This document shows, one piece after another, positions 44,983 to 54,400 of a DNA stretch of 64,000 bases. Under the pieces are notes generated by a model. The model ran no database searches, was not told where the DNA came from, and worked only from the letters and a program-made list of their open reading frames with translations. The stretch comes from Paeniglutamicibacter sp. Y32M11 (GTDB lineage Bacteria; Actinomycetota; Actinomycetes; Actinomycetales; Micrococcaceae). A program made the position numbers and the translations under genes. The DNA is taken from assembly GCF_019285735.1 (NCBI RefSeq), contig NZ_CP079107.1, positions 2,294,001 through 2,358,000 on the forward strand, read 5' to 3'. Each line of letters begins with the position of its first letter. The stretch's first letter is position 1.

Positions 44983-45022
44983 GTGTTACGCCCGTGACGA
45001 TCGTTGGTTTCGTCGCGGTTAC
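44983..45022 (-). promoter_or_regulatory. GlnR-like box upstream of amtB-glnK
   Basis: On the minus strand, GTAAC-N6-GAAAC (45022-45007) matches the actinobacterial GlnR half-site pair exactly. After 8 bp a weaker copy GTCAC-N6-AACAC (44998-44983) follows. It lies 62-101 bp upstream of the amtB start, the normal distance for activation. Confidence 0.55.
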
Positions 45023-45096
45023 CGAATCTTCACGCAGGTAAAAGGCGCGTGTCTGCAACATTGCCGCTTTGTTTCCGAGACGGCATGAAAACCACA

Positions 45097-45126
45097 AAGT
45101 CGGCCACGGATACCCGTGGCCGACTT
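45097..45126. terminator. Terminator of the acyltransferase gene
   Basis: A 13-bp perfect stem (AAGTCGGCCACGG/CCGTGGCCGACTT) with a 4-nt loop lies 32 bp past the stop at 45158. On the minus strand it continues into TTTGTGG. Confidence 0.65.
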
Positions 45127-45157
45127 GATGACATATCCGCTGGTTTGACCCGTCGTA

Positions 45158-47311
45158 CTAGAGGCTCGGAACCGCCTCATAGATCTTCTTTTCCAGCGCG
45201 GGTGTTAGCGTGCTGGCGAAGGTGGCGGTGATGTGCGAAGCATCAAAGTACGGAACCACGGAACCGATGACCGCCGGACAGCTGTTCGTATCGCAAAAGA
45301 ACTCCGTCATGTCGATGGTCTTCACATAGGGAAGATTCTCGTCTTGAGCCGCTGTCGTTAAGGGGTCCAAAGATTTCCAGGACGTCGGATTTCCCGAACA
45401 ATCCTTGAGAGGATCCGAACTACCCGCCAGGCAATCGGGTACGTTTTTTAGCGTGTTTCCGGGGAATGGGGTATCCCGAATGACCACGATCGGAGTCTCT
45501 GCCGACTTCCATGCGGTGAGGTAGCTGGCATAACCAGCAACTGCCGCACGTTCGGTGTTCTCAATGGTGAATCCCTTGACGGCCTTGCTCTGCCGGTTGG
45601 AGGTGATGATCAGGTCATACTTCCCGTCGGCCGTCTGTTCTTGCACCCAACGGCCATAGTCAAGACAGCCCTCGGTCTTGATGTCACTGTCGTAATCTGC
45701 CGGCGCACTGGTCGGAGCACAGTTCGACGCGAGATAGGTCGTGATGGTCCACCCCCGCTCGTCGGCAATTTTTGCCAGGGCCGGCAGCCACTGTCCAGCG
45801 TGCGAGTTGCCGGTGAGTGCAACCTTCGTTTCGCCTGTTCCATAAGTGCAGGTCGGACGGCCCTTAAAGTCATCACCCGACCAACACTTATCCGCGTAAG
45901 CCTGAGACTTGTCGTTCTTGGCTGCAGCAGGCGTGGGAACCATTGGTGTGGATCCGGTATTGGTGCAGGAATTCTCCATCGCCGGACCACCGAAACAATC
46001 GATGCCAACTTGCTTCTGAACGCTCTGAACTTCCTGCGCCAATTTGTCGCCCGTCTCTTCGCCCTTACTACCAACGTTGATCAGAGCAGCGCCGAGCAAG
46101 CCAAGAATGAGTGTCCCCACGATGAGGAAGCGTCCACCGGTCAGCACCTTGCTGGTGTCTAGGTGTAGACGGAAACGATCTTCCACGTACCGCTTGGTGA
46201 GCATCGCCAGCAGGATCGTAGCCAGCACGACTCCAGCCTTGTCCAGCATGCCCAATTCGCCACTGACGAACGGCAGGAAGACCAGCAAAGGCCAGTGCCA
46301 CAGGTAGATCGAGTAGGAGTGATCACCCAGGAACCGAGCCACCGGATGGCTCAGCAACCCGGTGGGTGAAACTCCGCGCGAGGCGTTGGCCCAGATAACC
46401 AGTGCGGTACCCACCACGGGCAGAGCGGCAGCATAACCAGGGAACACCGTTGCCCCGGTGAAGGTGAAACCGGCATAAAGAACTGCGAGCAGACCGACCC
46501 AAGCAAGGATGGCATCCAGTTTCCAGCGTCGTACCAGCGGTGACAGGGCTGGGAGCGTCGCAACCAGCCCCCCAATGGCCAGTTCCCAGGCACGGGTGAA
46601 GGTGGAGAAGTAAGCAATTCCGGGTTCGCTGTTTGTCAGGGCTACCGAGTACACCAGCGAAACCACAACGATCAGCCCGATGCCGGCGGTGACCACCAAC
46701 ATTCGTTTCTTACGCAGCACAACTGCCAGCGCTACCAATGCGGCAATGATGATGGGCCAGAAGAGGTAAAACTGTTCTTCGACGGAAAGCGACCAGAAGT
46801 GTTGGACCGCCGAGGTCGCATTATCTGCAGCGAGGTAATCCACGCTGGTCGAAGCGAGCCTCCAGTTTTGGACGTAGAACGTCGCGGCAACAATCTGGGT
46901 TGCCCACTCCTTCCACACCGTGGCGGGCGCAAGCAGAGGTATGGCCGCGAGCGATGCTGCCAAGACCAGGAACGACGCAGGCAAGAGGCGCTTGATGCGT
47001 CGAACCCAGAAGGTCACCACATCGGCGAACGACGTGGGTGGACGCTTCAGCAGATGGGAGGTGATCAAGAATCCCGAAATAACGAAGAAGACGTCCACGC
47101 CGATGAAACCACCGGTGAGCCGCTGGGGCCACAGGTGGTAGATGACCACGAGGGAAACGGCGATGGCGCGCAGCCCTTGGATGTCCCCACGAAAATTCTT
47201 GGCCTTCGTGCCGGCATCGGATTTTCGTGGCGCTAAGCCTTGCTTAAAACGACTTGGTGCCGCGAAATGTCTGCCGACCGCGGGAGCAGCCGTGTTGGTA
47301 TCTTGAATCAT
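45158..47311 (-). CDS. OatA-like acyltransferase with C-terminal SGNH domain
   Basis: A 717-aa membrane enzyme. Residues ~45-400 are an acyltransferase-3 domain of about ten helices, starting at GDIQGLRAIAVSLVVIYHLW and including ISGFLITSHLL. After an extracytoplasmic linker, residues ~480-717 form an SGNH hydrolase-like domain with GNSHAGQW (catalytic Ser) and DASHITATFAS (DxxH). Such proteins acetylate peptidoglycan or wall polysaccharides. It lies 6 bp after ftsY, so it is co-transcribed. The target could be the teichoic-acid-like polymers encoded in the window. Confidence 0.88.
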   Translation of the reverse strand: MIQDTNTAAPAVGRHFAAPSRFKQGLAPRKSDAGTKAKNFRGDIQGLRAIAVSLVVIYHLWPQRLTGGFIGVDVFFVISGFLITSHLLKRPPTSFADVVTFWVRRIKRLLPASFLVLAASLAAIPLLAPATVWKEWATQIVAATFYVQNWRLASTSVDYLAADNATSAVQHFWSLSVEEQFYLFWPIIIAALVALAVVLRKKRMLVVTAGIGLIVVVSLVYSVALTNSEPGIAYFSTFTRAWELAIGGLVATLPALSPLVRRWKLDAILAWVGLLAVLYAGFTFTGATVFPGYAAALPVVGTALVIWANASRGVSPTGLLSHPVARFLGDHSYSIYLWHWPLLVFLPFVSGELGMLDKAGVVLATILLAMLTKRYVEDRFRLHLDTSKVLTGGRFLIVGTLILGLLGAALINVGSKGEETGDKLAQEVQSVQKQVGIDCFGGPAMENSCTNTGSTPMVPTPAAAKNDKSQAYADKCWSGDDFKGRPTCTYGTGETKVALTGNSHAGQWLPALAKIADERGWTITTYLASNCAPTSAPADYDSDIKTEGCLDYGRWVQEQTADGKYDLIITSNRQSKAVKGFTIENTERAAVAGYASYLTAWKSAETPIVVIRDTPFPGNTLKNVPDCLAGSSDPLKDCSGNPTSWKSLDPLTTAAQDENLPYVKTIDMTEFFCDTNSCPAVIGSVVPYFDASHITATFASTLTPALEKKIYEAVPSL

Positions 47312-47317
47312 AAATCC

Positions 47318-48517
47318 TTAGTCCAGTAGTGCGTCGACAAAGGCCGCGGCGTCGAAGGGTGCCAAGTCGTCCGGCCCCTCACCCAAACCAATGAGTTTCA
47401 CAGGGACACCGAGCTGACGTTGGATGGCAACAACAATGCCGCCCTTGGCGGTGCCGTCCAACTTGGTCAGGACGATGCCGGTGACCTTAACAACCTCCGA
47501 GAAGACCTTGGCCTGATTCAGGCCGTTCTGCCCGGTGGTTGCATCAAGGACCAACAAGACCTCATCAACACTGGCCTTCTTTTCGATGACTCGCTTGATC
47601 TTGCCAAGCTCGTCCATCAATCCGACCTTGTTCTGCAGGCGACCGGCAGTGTCGATCATGACAATGTCGACTTCCTGATCGATGCCAGCGCTCACTGCTT
47701 CGAAAGCGACGGAGGCCGGATCGGCACCATCAACATCCGACTTGACCGTCGGTACTCCGACGCGGTCGCCCCAGGTAGCCAATTGCTCGGCGGCGGCGGC
47801 ACGGAAAGTGTCAGCGGCCCCCAGAAGAACATCCTTGTCTTCGGCAACAAAAACACGTGCCAATTTACCAACGGTGGTGGTCTTGCCGACCCCGTTAACA
47901 CCAACAACCATGATGACGTTGGGACGATCGGCATGGCGAACCGGGATGAAGTTGCGATCCATGGTTGGATCCACGAGCTTTAGAAGTTCTTCGCGCAGCA
48001 TGTCGTGAACGCGCTGCGGGTCTCGACTGCCCTCAACCTTCACTCGTTCGCGCAAGGCATCAACGAGTTCTAGGGTCGGTTCGGTTCCAAGGTCCGCGAG
48101 GAGCAACGTTTCTTCGATTTCGTCCCAGACGTCTTCGTCGATCTTGTCCTGGCTGAGCAGCGCGAGCAGCCCCTTGCCCAAAACGTTGTTGGACTTCGCC
48201 AACCGGGCGCGCAGCCTGGCCAGACGTCCTTGAACGGGCTCGGGAATGTCGGTGGGTACACGTACCGTATCGAGCTTTTCCTCGGCGAGGGTTGCTTCCT
48301 CGGTGGAGGGTAGCTCCACTGGGACGGCGACCTCTGGGGCCTGGGCAACTGGTTCGTCGGTGGTGAGCGTGGGCGCTGGGTCATTGGCGTCACGGGGACC
48401 GGTGAACGTTCCCTTGGGTGCCTTACGGCCCCGAACAAGGAAAAACGCAGCACCAATACCAATGACGGCAACCACTGCAACGAGGACAATGATCAAGTTA
48501 ATTTGTTCTGACACCAT
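47318..48517 (-). CDS. ftsY: SRP receptor FtsY
   Basis: A 399-aa SRP receptor GTPase. A single N-terminal helix (INLIIVLVAVVAVIGIGAAF) anchors it, an acidic/proline linker follows, then the NG domain with VVGVNGVGKTTTVGKLA, DTFRAAAAEQL, DTAGRLQNK and TKLDGTAKGG. It docks the Ffh-ribosome complex at the membrane. An N-terminal anchor of this kind is typical of actinobacteria. Confidence 0.97.
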   Translation of the reverse strand: MVSEQINLIIVLVAVVAVIGIGAAFFLVRGRKAPKGTFTGPRDANDPAPTLTTDEPVAQAPEVAVPVELPSTEEATLAEEKLDTVRVPTDIPEPVQGRLARLRARLAKSNNVLGKGLLALLSQDKIDEDVWDEIEETLLLADLGTEPTLELVDALRERVKVEGSRDPQRVHDMLREELLKLVDPTMDRNFIPVRHADRPNVIMVVGVNGVGKTTTVGKLARVFVAEDKDVLLGAADTFRAAAAEQLATWGDRVGVPTVKSDVDGADPASVAFEAVSAGIDQEVDIVMIDTAGRLQNKVGLMDELGKIKRVIEKKASVDEVLLVLDATTGQNGLNQAKVFSEVVKVTGIVLTKLDGTAKGGIVVAIQRQLGVPVKLIGLGEGPDDLAPFDAAAFVDALLD

Positions 48518-48827
48518 CCAAGCTTCTCACAGACTGATATGTAGGAAGGTTTGTCAAGAGTCATAGATGAGCGGCTTCCGGAAAACAGACTTCCGGGAGC
48601 CGCTCTCCTCATGCCCCGGCGGTGGCGTCGAGTCTGGTTTGGCAGGTCATGGTCGACGACATGGTCAGACTGATAAACGCGGGTTGGGTACCGCATGACA
48701 AGGAATTCGAGTGGAGCGTAACGTGGTCTAAATTCGGGCGTCGGCTTTGGGCCTACCCATAGTCTGTCCTCGTGTTGGCTCCGCATGTTGCCTCGTCCAG
48801 GTGCGCTCGTCGGGGCACGTCTTAGGG
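48518..48827. other. Flank between ftsY and the IS110 transposase
   Basis: About 310 bp holding the ftsY promoter, a hairpin at 48569-48605 and, presumably, the right end of the IS element. IS110 elements lack inverted terminal repeats, so I cannot place the end from sequence alone. Confidence 0.4.
48569..48605. repeat. Inverted repeat upstream of ftsY
   Basis: GAGCGGCTTCCGG (48569-48581) faces CCGGGAGCCGCTC (48593-48605), 13 pairs with one U-G wobble in the plus-strand RNA. It may be an old terminator left between smc and ftsY. Confidence 0.5.
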
Positions 48828-49937
48828 TCACCGTCCTATCATGGGACGGCCTTCCTGCAGCGGCGCGGCCAAGGACCAGCACCAACCGGCAAGTTCGCGG
48901 GCAACGGCGGTCCGCGCCTTCACGGGCATCTTGTGCCGGTCATCGAAGGCCACGGCACGGGCGTGGAGGCGTTGGTTGCCCTGCCGAGCGCGGGCTGCGG
49001 TGGCCGGGGACACCAGCTCGAGCTGGCGTAGCTCCTGGACCCCGGGCCTGCGGTACGGGCGTTTGTGCACTGTGGCTGCCTCAAGCAGCAGGTGGCGGGC
49101 GTAGGTGTTTCCGGCCTTGGTGATCGAACCTTGGGTTCGAGTCTCGCCCGAGGAATGCTCCGAGGGAACCAGCCCCAGATAGGAACCGATAGTGGCGCCA
49201 GTGAAGCGGGTCCAGTCCCCGATCTCGGTGGCCAGCCCGAAGGCACCGACGATACTGAATCCCCGTAGGCAGGCCAAGGCATTGATGACCTCGGTATACC
49301 GGCAGTTAGCCGCCACCCGGGCGACTTCCTTATCAATGCGCTTCAGCCGCACGGACATGGATTCCTCTTGCGCCAAGGATTCCTGGAAAGCGAACTCCAG
49401 TGCCGGGTCATCGAAGTGCTGCTGATGCAGCCATTTCAGGTGTTCGCGGGTCCATCGGGACTTGCCGCCGTGGAAGAGGACGCCGTGTCGCAGCAGGATC
49501 GCGTTGACCCGCTGCTTGGCATGAGAGAGATCGATCGAGGCGACGTGTCGTGTCCGCGAAAGGTCCCGCAGTGCTTCCTGTTCAGTGTCTGGGATGGTGA
49601 CCTTGGTGACTTCACCCAGGGCGAGCATACTTGCTAGGATTTTGGCATCTCGGCGATCCGTCTTAACGCGGTCGCCAGGAGCTCGCAACAGTTTCGAAGG
49701 GGCGGCGATCACGCAGTCGATGCCGGCGGCCTGGAAGTGTCGGGCCAATCCGAAGCCTGTGGGCCCGGCCTCGTAGACGACCCGGACCTCGGGGCCGAAG
49801 CCCTGTACCCACTCCGAGACGGCCAGAAGGTCGTCCTCGAAACATGAACGGGTCAATTCGCCGGTGTCGATATTCAGTGCGCATCCTACGATGCTGCGGG
49901 CATGGACATCGAGCCCGATATAGGTACGCTCGAACAT
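48828..49937 (-). CDS. IS110-family transposase
   Basis: A 369-aa DEDD transposase. The N-terminal RuvC-like domain has YIGLDVHARSIVG (first Asp), VVYEAGPTGFGLAR (Glu) and KTDRRDAKILA (the Asp pair). The C-terminal Tnp20 domain has LRGFSIVGAFGLATEIGD and FTGATIGSYLGLVPSEHSS, then GSITKAGNTYARHLL with the conserved Ser. It appears full length and uninterrupted. ATG 49937 is preceded by GGAGGT with a 7-bp spacer; this ribosome-binding site pairs with upstream sequence (see ncRNA 49939-50048). Confidence 0.93.
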   Translation of the reverse strand: MFERTYIGLDVHARSIVGCALNIDTGELTRSCFEDDLLAVSEWVQGFGPEVRVVYEAGPTGFGLARHFQAAGIDCVIAAPSKLLRAPGDRVKTDRRDAKILASMLALGEVTKVTIPDTEQEALRDLSRTRHVASIDLSHAKQRVNAILLRHGVLFHGGKSRWTREHLKWLHQQHFDDPALEFAFQESLAQEESMSVRLKRIDKEVARVAANCRYTEVINALACLRGFSIVGAFGLATEIGDWTRFTGATIGSYLGLVPSEHSSGETRTQGSITKAGNTYARHLLLEAATVHKRPYRRPGVQELRQLELVSPATAARARQGNQRLHARAVAFDDRHKMPVKARTAVARELAGWCWSLAAPLQEGRPMIGR

Positions 49938-49938
49938 A

Positions 49939-50048
49939 GCCGGGACCTCCAACCTTCAATGTGGCTCTACCATTCCACCGCGGTTTGGCTGCAAGGCCAA
50001 GACCCGAACGCATGGCAAACCACGAAACTTTGAAGCGGAGGTCTCGGC
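49939..50048 (-). ncRNA. Structured transposase leader, candidate IS110 bridge RNA
   Basis: In the minus-strand RNA, GCCG-A-GACCTCC (from 50048) pairs with GGAGGTC-C-CGGC (ending 49939), enclosing about 86 nt that contain a further hairpin (GGTTTG/CAAACC). IS110 elements are known to encode a bridge RNA upstream of the transposase that specifies target and donor. Position, length and closure fit, but guide loops were not matched to flanks. The right arm contains the transposase ribosome-binding site. Confidence 0.4.
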
Positions 50049-50081
50049 CCCTCTTATATATTGTCTAAACTCGAGGTAACT

Positions 50082-51389
50082 ATGCCTATCAATGCCTCGA
50101 CTTCCGGTCGCCCCGAACAACCTCTCACTCCCGAGCCAGAGCAACGGCCGTCGGTGCCCCGCGAGATTCGTGTTCTCGTTGCGGCCGCGTTCGTGGTGGC
50201 GCTCGGATTCGGACTCATCGCACCGATCCTGCCGCAGTTCGCAACCAGCTTTAACGTCGGCGTAGCGGCAGCCAGCGTCATTGTCAGCATCTTCGCCCTG
50301 GCCCGGTTGGTCTTTGCCCCGGTCAGCGGAAAACTCACCGATCGGTTGGGCGAACCCACCGTCTATGTCACGGGCGTACTGATTGTTGCCGCCTCCACCA
50401 TCCTGTGTGGTTTTGCCCAGAGCTATACACAACTGCTGATTTTCCGCGGCCTGGGCGGGCTGGGTTCAACCATGTTCACCGTCTCGGCCATGGCACTGAT
50501 CGCACGAATTTCACCACCACAGATTCGCGGTCGGATCGCCGGGTTGTATTCGGGCTCGTTTCTGCTCGGCAATGTCGCCGGTCCGGTGCTTGGATCATTC
50601 GCCGCTGGCATGGGATTCCGCATCCCGTTCTTCATTTATGGCGGGGCACTGATCGTTGCGGCCGCGATCGTCTACTTCTCGCTCTCGCGCACACGCAGGA
50701 CGCTGACTCCCGGTTCATCCGCCAAGGTGCTCGCGGTTGAACGGATCTCCCTGGCTGAGGCCTGGAGTTTCTCCACGTTCAAGGCGGCCTTGGTGTCCGG
50801 ATTCACCAATGGGTGGATGGCCTTCGGCGTGCGAATGTCACTGATCCCACTCTTTGCCGTGGCAGCCTTCAGCTCCAATGGCACTGTCTTGGCGGGACTT
50901 GCTCTGGCCATCTTTGCCGTGGGCAATGGTTTGGCACTGACCGTCGCCGGCAGGATTACCGATACCTTTGGGCGGCGTGTGCCCATCCTGTGGGGCCTGT
51001 CGATTGCCTCGCTGGCCACAGCCACCATCGGTTGGGTCGACAACGTCCCGCTCTTTATTGCGTTATCGGTCCTCGGTGGCATCGGGACCGGGCTCATGGG
51101 TCCGGCGCAGCAGGCTGCCATCGCCGATGTTGTGGGCCAGGGCAGGAACGGCGGCAAGGTCCTAGCCACCTTCCAGATGGCCACCGACTTCGGTTCGATC
51201 ATTGGGCCGGTAATTGCCGGCTTCATTGCCGACCAGGTTGGCTTCGGTTGGGCCTTCACGGTCAGTGGAGCCCTCGGCCTGTTGGGTGTCTTGGCCTGGC
51301 TTCCCGTCAATGAAAAACGAAAAGGCGAAAATGCTGCCGGCCCGGGCGCACAAACGCCCCCATCAACAACCACTGGCACCGAGGACTAA
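50082..51389 (+). CDS. MFS transporter, drug-efflux type
   Basis: A 435-aa permease with twelve membrane helices. ALGFGLIAPILPQF opens helix 1, the loop 2-3 motif is GKLTDRLGEP, and motif C-like GSFLLGNVAGPVLGS follows helix 5. Short hydrophilic N- and C-termini (the latter GPGAQTPPSTTTGTED) are cytoplasmic. ATG 50082 has GAGGT close upstream; TTG 50061 is less likely. It is the only plus-strand gene between smc and ftsY and lies next to the IS element. Confidence 0.85.
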   Translation: MPINASTSGRPEQPLTPEPEQRPSVPREIRVLVAAAFVVALGFGLIAPILPQFATSFNVGVAAASVIVSIFALARLVFAPVSGKLTDRLGEPTVYVTGVLIVAASTILCGFAQSYTQLLIFRGLGGLGSTMFTVSAMALIARISPPQIRGRIAGLYSGSFLLGNVAGPVLGSFAAGMGFRIPFFIYGGALIVAAAIVYFSLSRTRRTLTPGSSAKVLAVERISLAEAWSFSTFKAALVSGFTNGWMAFGVRMSLIPLFAVAAFSSNGTVLAGLALAIFAVGNGLALTVAGRITDTFGRRVPILWGLSIASLATATIGWVDNVPLFIALSVLGGIGTGLMGPAQQAAIADVVGQGRNGGKVLATFQMATDFGSIIGPVIAGFIADQVGFGWAFTVSGALGLLGVLAWLPVNEKRKGENAAGPGAQTPPSTTTGTED

Positions 51390-51464
51390 CAACTCTCGGG
51401 AGCCCTTTTCCGGATGTTCACGTCTAGAAAGGGTCAGGCAAAGAGCAGCGACTCGGTATCCCTG

Positions 51465-54400
51465 TTAAGCGCTGAGTTGCTGATCGCGTTCGATGCGCTG
51501 GCTGATCACCGTGGACACACCGTCTCCACGCATGGTGACTCCATAGAGGGCGTCAGCGACCTCCATGGTGCGCTTCTGGTGAGTAATCACGATCAACTGA
51601 CTGGATTCGCGTAGTTCCTCAAAGATCGTGATGAGTCGACCCAAGTTGGTGTCATCCAGCGCTGCTTCAACCTCATCCATCACGTAGAACGGCGAAGGGC
51701 GAGCCTTGAAGATGGCCACCAGAAGCGCAACGGCCGTCAGCGACCGTTCCCCACCGGAGAGCAGAGAAAGTCGCTTGATCTTCTTGCCGGCGGGCCGGGC
51801 CTCAACCTCGATACCCGTAGTGAGCATGTTCGCAGGATCGGTCAGGACCAGGCGGCCCTCTCCCCCGGGGAAAAGCCGCTCGAAGACTCGCTCGAATTGC
51901 GCTTCGGTGTCCCGATAGGCCTCGGTAAAGACCCGTTCCACGCGCTCATCAACATCCTTGATGATATCCAGCAGATCCTTACGGCTCTTTTTGAGGTCTT
52001 CAAGCTGCGAGGTTAAGAACACGTGGCGTTCTTCCAGCGCTGCAAACTCTTCCAAGGCCAAGGGATTCACGCGGCCGAGTGCCGAAAGATCACGTTCGGC
52101 CGTCTTGAGACGCTTTTCCTGCTCGACCCGATCATAGGCAATGCCCTGGGGAAGAGCATTTCCTTGCTCATCAACCGTCTGATGCAGCGCTGCCCATTTA
52201 TCCTCTTCAGCTAGGGGCTGAGGAATGAGAACGTGAGGTCCGAAGTTTTCGATCAGATGCTCACTGGTCAGGCCCAACTCTTCAATGGAACGGTTCTCCA
52301 GCGTTTCAATGCGTAGTCGTAGCTCGGCGCGGGCCAGCTCGTCACGATGGACCGAACTCGTCAGCGCGGCAAGTTCGGCGCCCAGCTGATCTACCCGGGC
52401 ACGGACCAGGGAAAGTGATGCCTCAAGTTCTTCACGTCGCGCTTGGAGCAGCTCTCGCTCCGCATCGGCGCGATCGATGGAAATGTTGGTGAAGGAGATG
52501 ATGCGTTCTACCTTCGCCGATACTTCGCTGGCGGCCAGGGCCTGCGCTCGACGGGCTTCGGCCCGTCGTTGAGCCTCCACCCGCGCTCGGCGCTCGGTTT
52601 CCGCGGCGCGCTTGAGCGACTCAACACGGGAACGGATTCCGTTGGCGCGTTCCTCGGCACTGCGCAGCGCTAATCGGGCGTCGAGCTCCTTTTGCCGAGC
52701 GGTAGCAGCAGCTGCTGCCAGTTCGTCACGTTCGTCGGTCTCCGGTTCGTGGTCTTCGGGTGCATCCTGGACCAGATCGAGTCGTTCCAGGAGCTCGGCG
52801 AGCTTTTCCTGCTCCACCTCGAGCTTTTCCTCCGCGAGGCTGACCTGCTGATCGAGACGTTCACGCTCTCCATACCCCTGGCGGAGCAGTGAACCGAGGT
52901 GCTCCATGCGTTGAGCGACCGCCGAGATTTTGGCATCAGAGTCATGCAGGCGGCTCAGTGCAGCATCCGCTGCCTCTTCTGCCGTCATCAATTGTGCCGT
53001 CAAGTCTGCGGCGCTCAGCCGCAATGCGCTCAACTGCTGTTGTACCGACTCGAGTTCGTTGGCGGTCTCGGTAATAGCCGCATTTTGTTCGATGAGCGAG
53101 GGTGCAGCGGTGGTTCCGCCGCTTGCGGTCGCGGCCGTGAGGACGTCACCGGAAAGCGTCACGGCCCGAAGCGTGGAGTCAAGGGACATCAGTTCCCTGG
53201 CCTCACCCAAATCCGCCACAATGATCGTGGACCCCAAGAGATGTGTCAGTGTGCCGCGAAGGGGCTCGGGCGCCGAGATAACCTCAAGGGCAAATTTGCC
53301 GATGGACGTCGTCGGGTGGTCCTTGGCCAAGGGTTCAACATTGCCGCTGATGAGATGGACACGTCCACCGTCGCTATCGCGCAGTCCACCAAGAATGGCC
53401 GTGGCGTGATCAAGTTCCTCCACGGCAAGTGCCTCTGCCAGCGGGCCCAGTGCCGCCGCGACGGCAATCTCATAGCCGGCTTCGACTCCAAGGTGGTGGG
53501 ATAAACGGCCCAACACGCCCCGGTAGTCACCGGCCAGGATATCCTCCGATGCGTCCTTACGCACCGCTCCCATGCGCAAAGCTTCCAGGCGTCCGTTCAG
53601 GGCGCCGAGCTGGGTGGCAAGTTCTTGTTCTCTCTTCTGTTGAAGATCCATGCGGACGACCAGGGCCTCGTGCTGATCTGCGGCATGTTCGTAGGCGGTG
53701 TCCAGGTCTTCTTCGCCGTCTTGTACGGTGGCTGCTTGTTGCTCCAAGACCGCAAATTCATTTGCGGTTCCTTCCCGGCGGGCGGCCCAGCCCTGGAGAG
53801 ATTCGCGTAGTCGGCCAAGTTCTCCGGCGGTTGCATCTACCTTGCTGCGTGCCGCTCCCACTTGACCTGCGAGTCGGGCTACGCCTTCTCGCCGGTCTGC
53901 GGCGACTCGTAGTTGGTTGGTTAAGCGGCGCTGTTCGGCATGGGCAGCTTCCTCGGCTTCACCCTTCTCCTCTACGGCAGCTTCGAGCAGCTCCCGGCGC
54001 ATCTCAAGGTTTTCTTCCAGTTCCTCGAGTTCATCGCGCAGTCGTTCGGCCTGCGCCTCGAGTCGGTCCGGGTCGCGGCTGGAGTCGAACTCGAGAGCGT
54101 CGGTTCCCAGCAGTCGAGATCGTTCCGCCGCCAGTGCTCCTAGGGAGCGGAATCGCTCACGTGCCGAGGAGAGCGCGAACCACAGGTCTCTGGCCCGATT
54201 GAGCTCCGGCGTTGCCTGCGCGGCAGCGACTTCGAGGGTGGCCAGCTCCGCGCGTGTTTCATCAAGTTGTGCTTGGACGATCTTTTGGTTTTCGCGCTGC
54301 GAGGTTTCCTCGGCGATATCCTTGCTCAGGGCATCCGACAAGGTCACCAGGTCATCGGCGAGCAGTCGGGATTTGGCATCACGCACGTCGAATTGGACGC

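Larger units (their letters stand above)
48828..50048 (-). mobile_element. IS110-family insertion sequence (ends not resolved)
   Basis: It consists of the transposase gene and a structured upstream region. The element interrupts the usual smc-ftsY spacing. Without terminal repeats, the outer limits are only approximate: left beyond ~50048, right somewhere below 48828. Confidence 0.7.
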
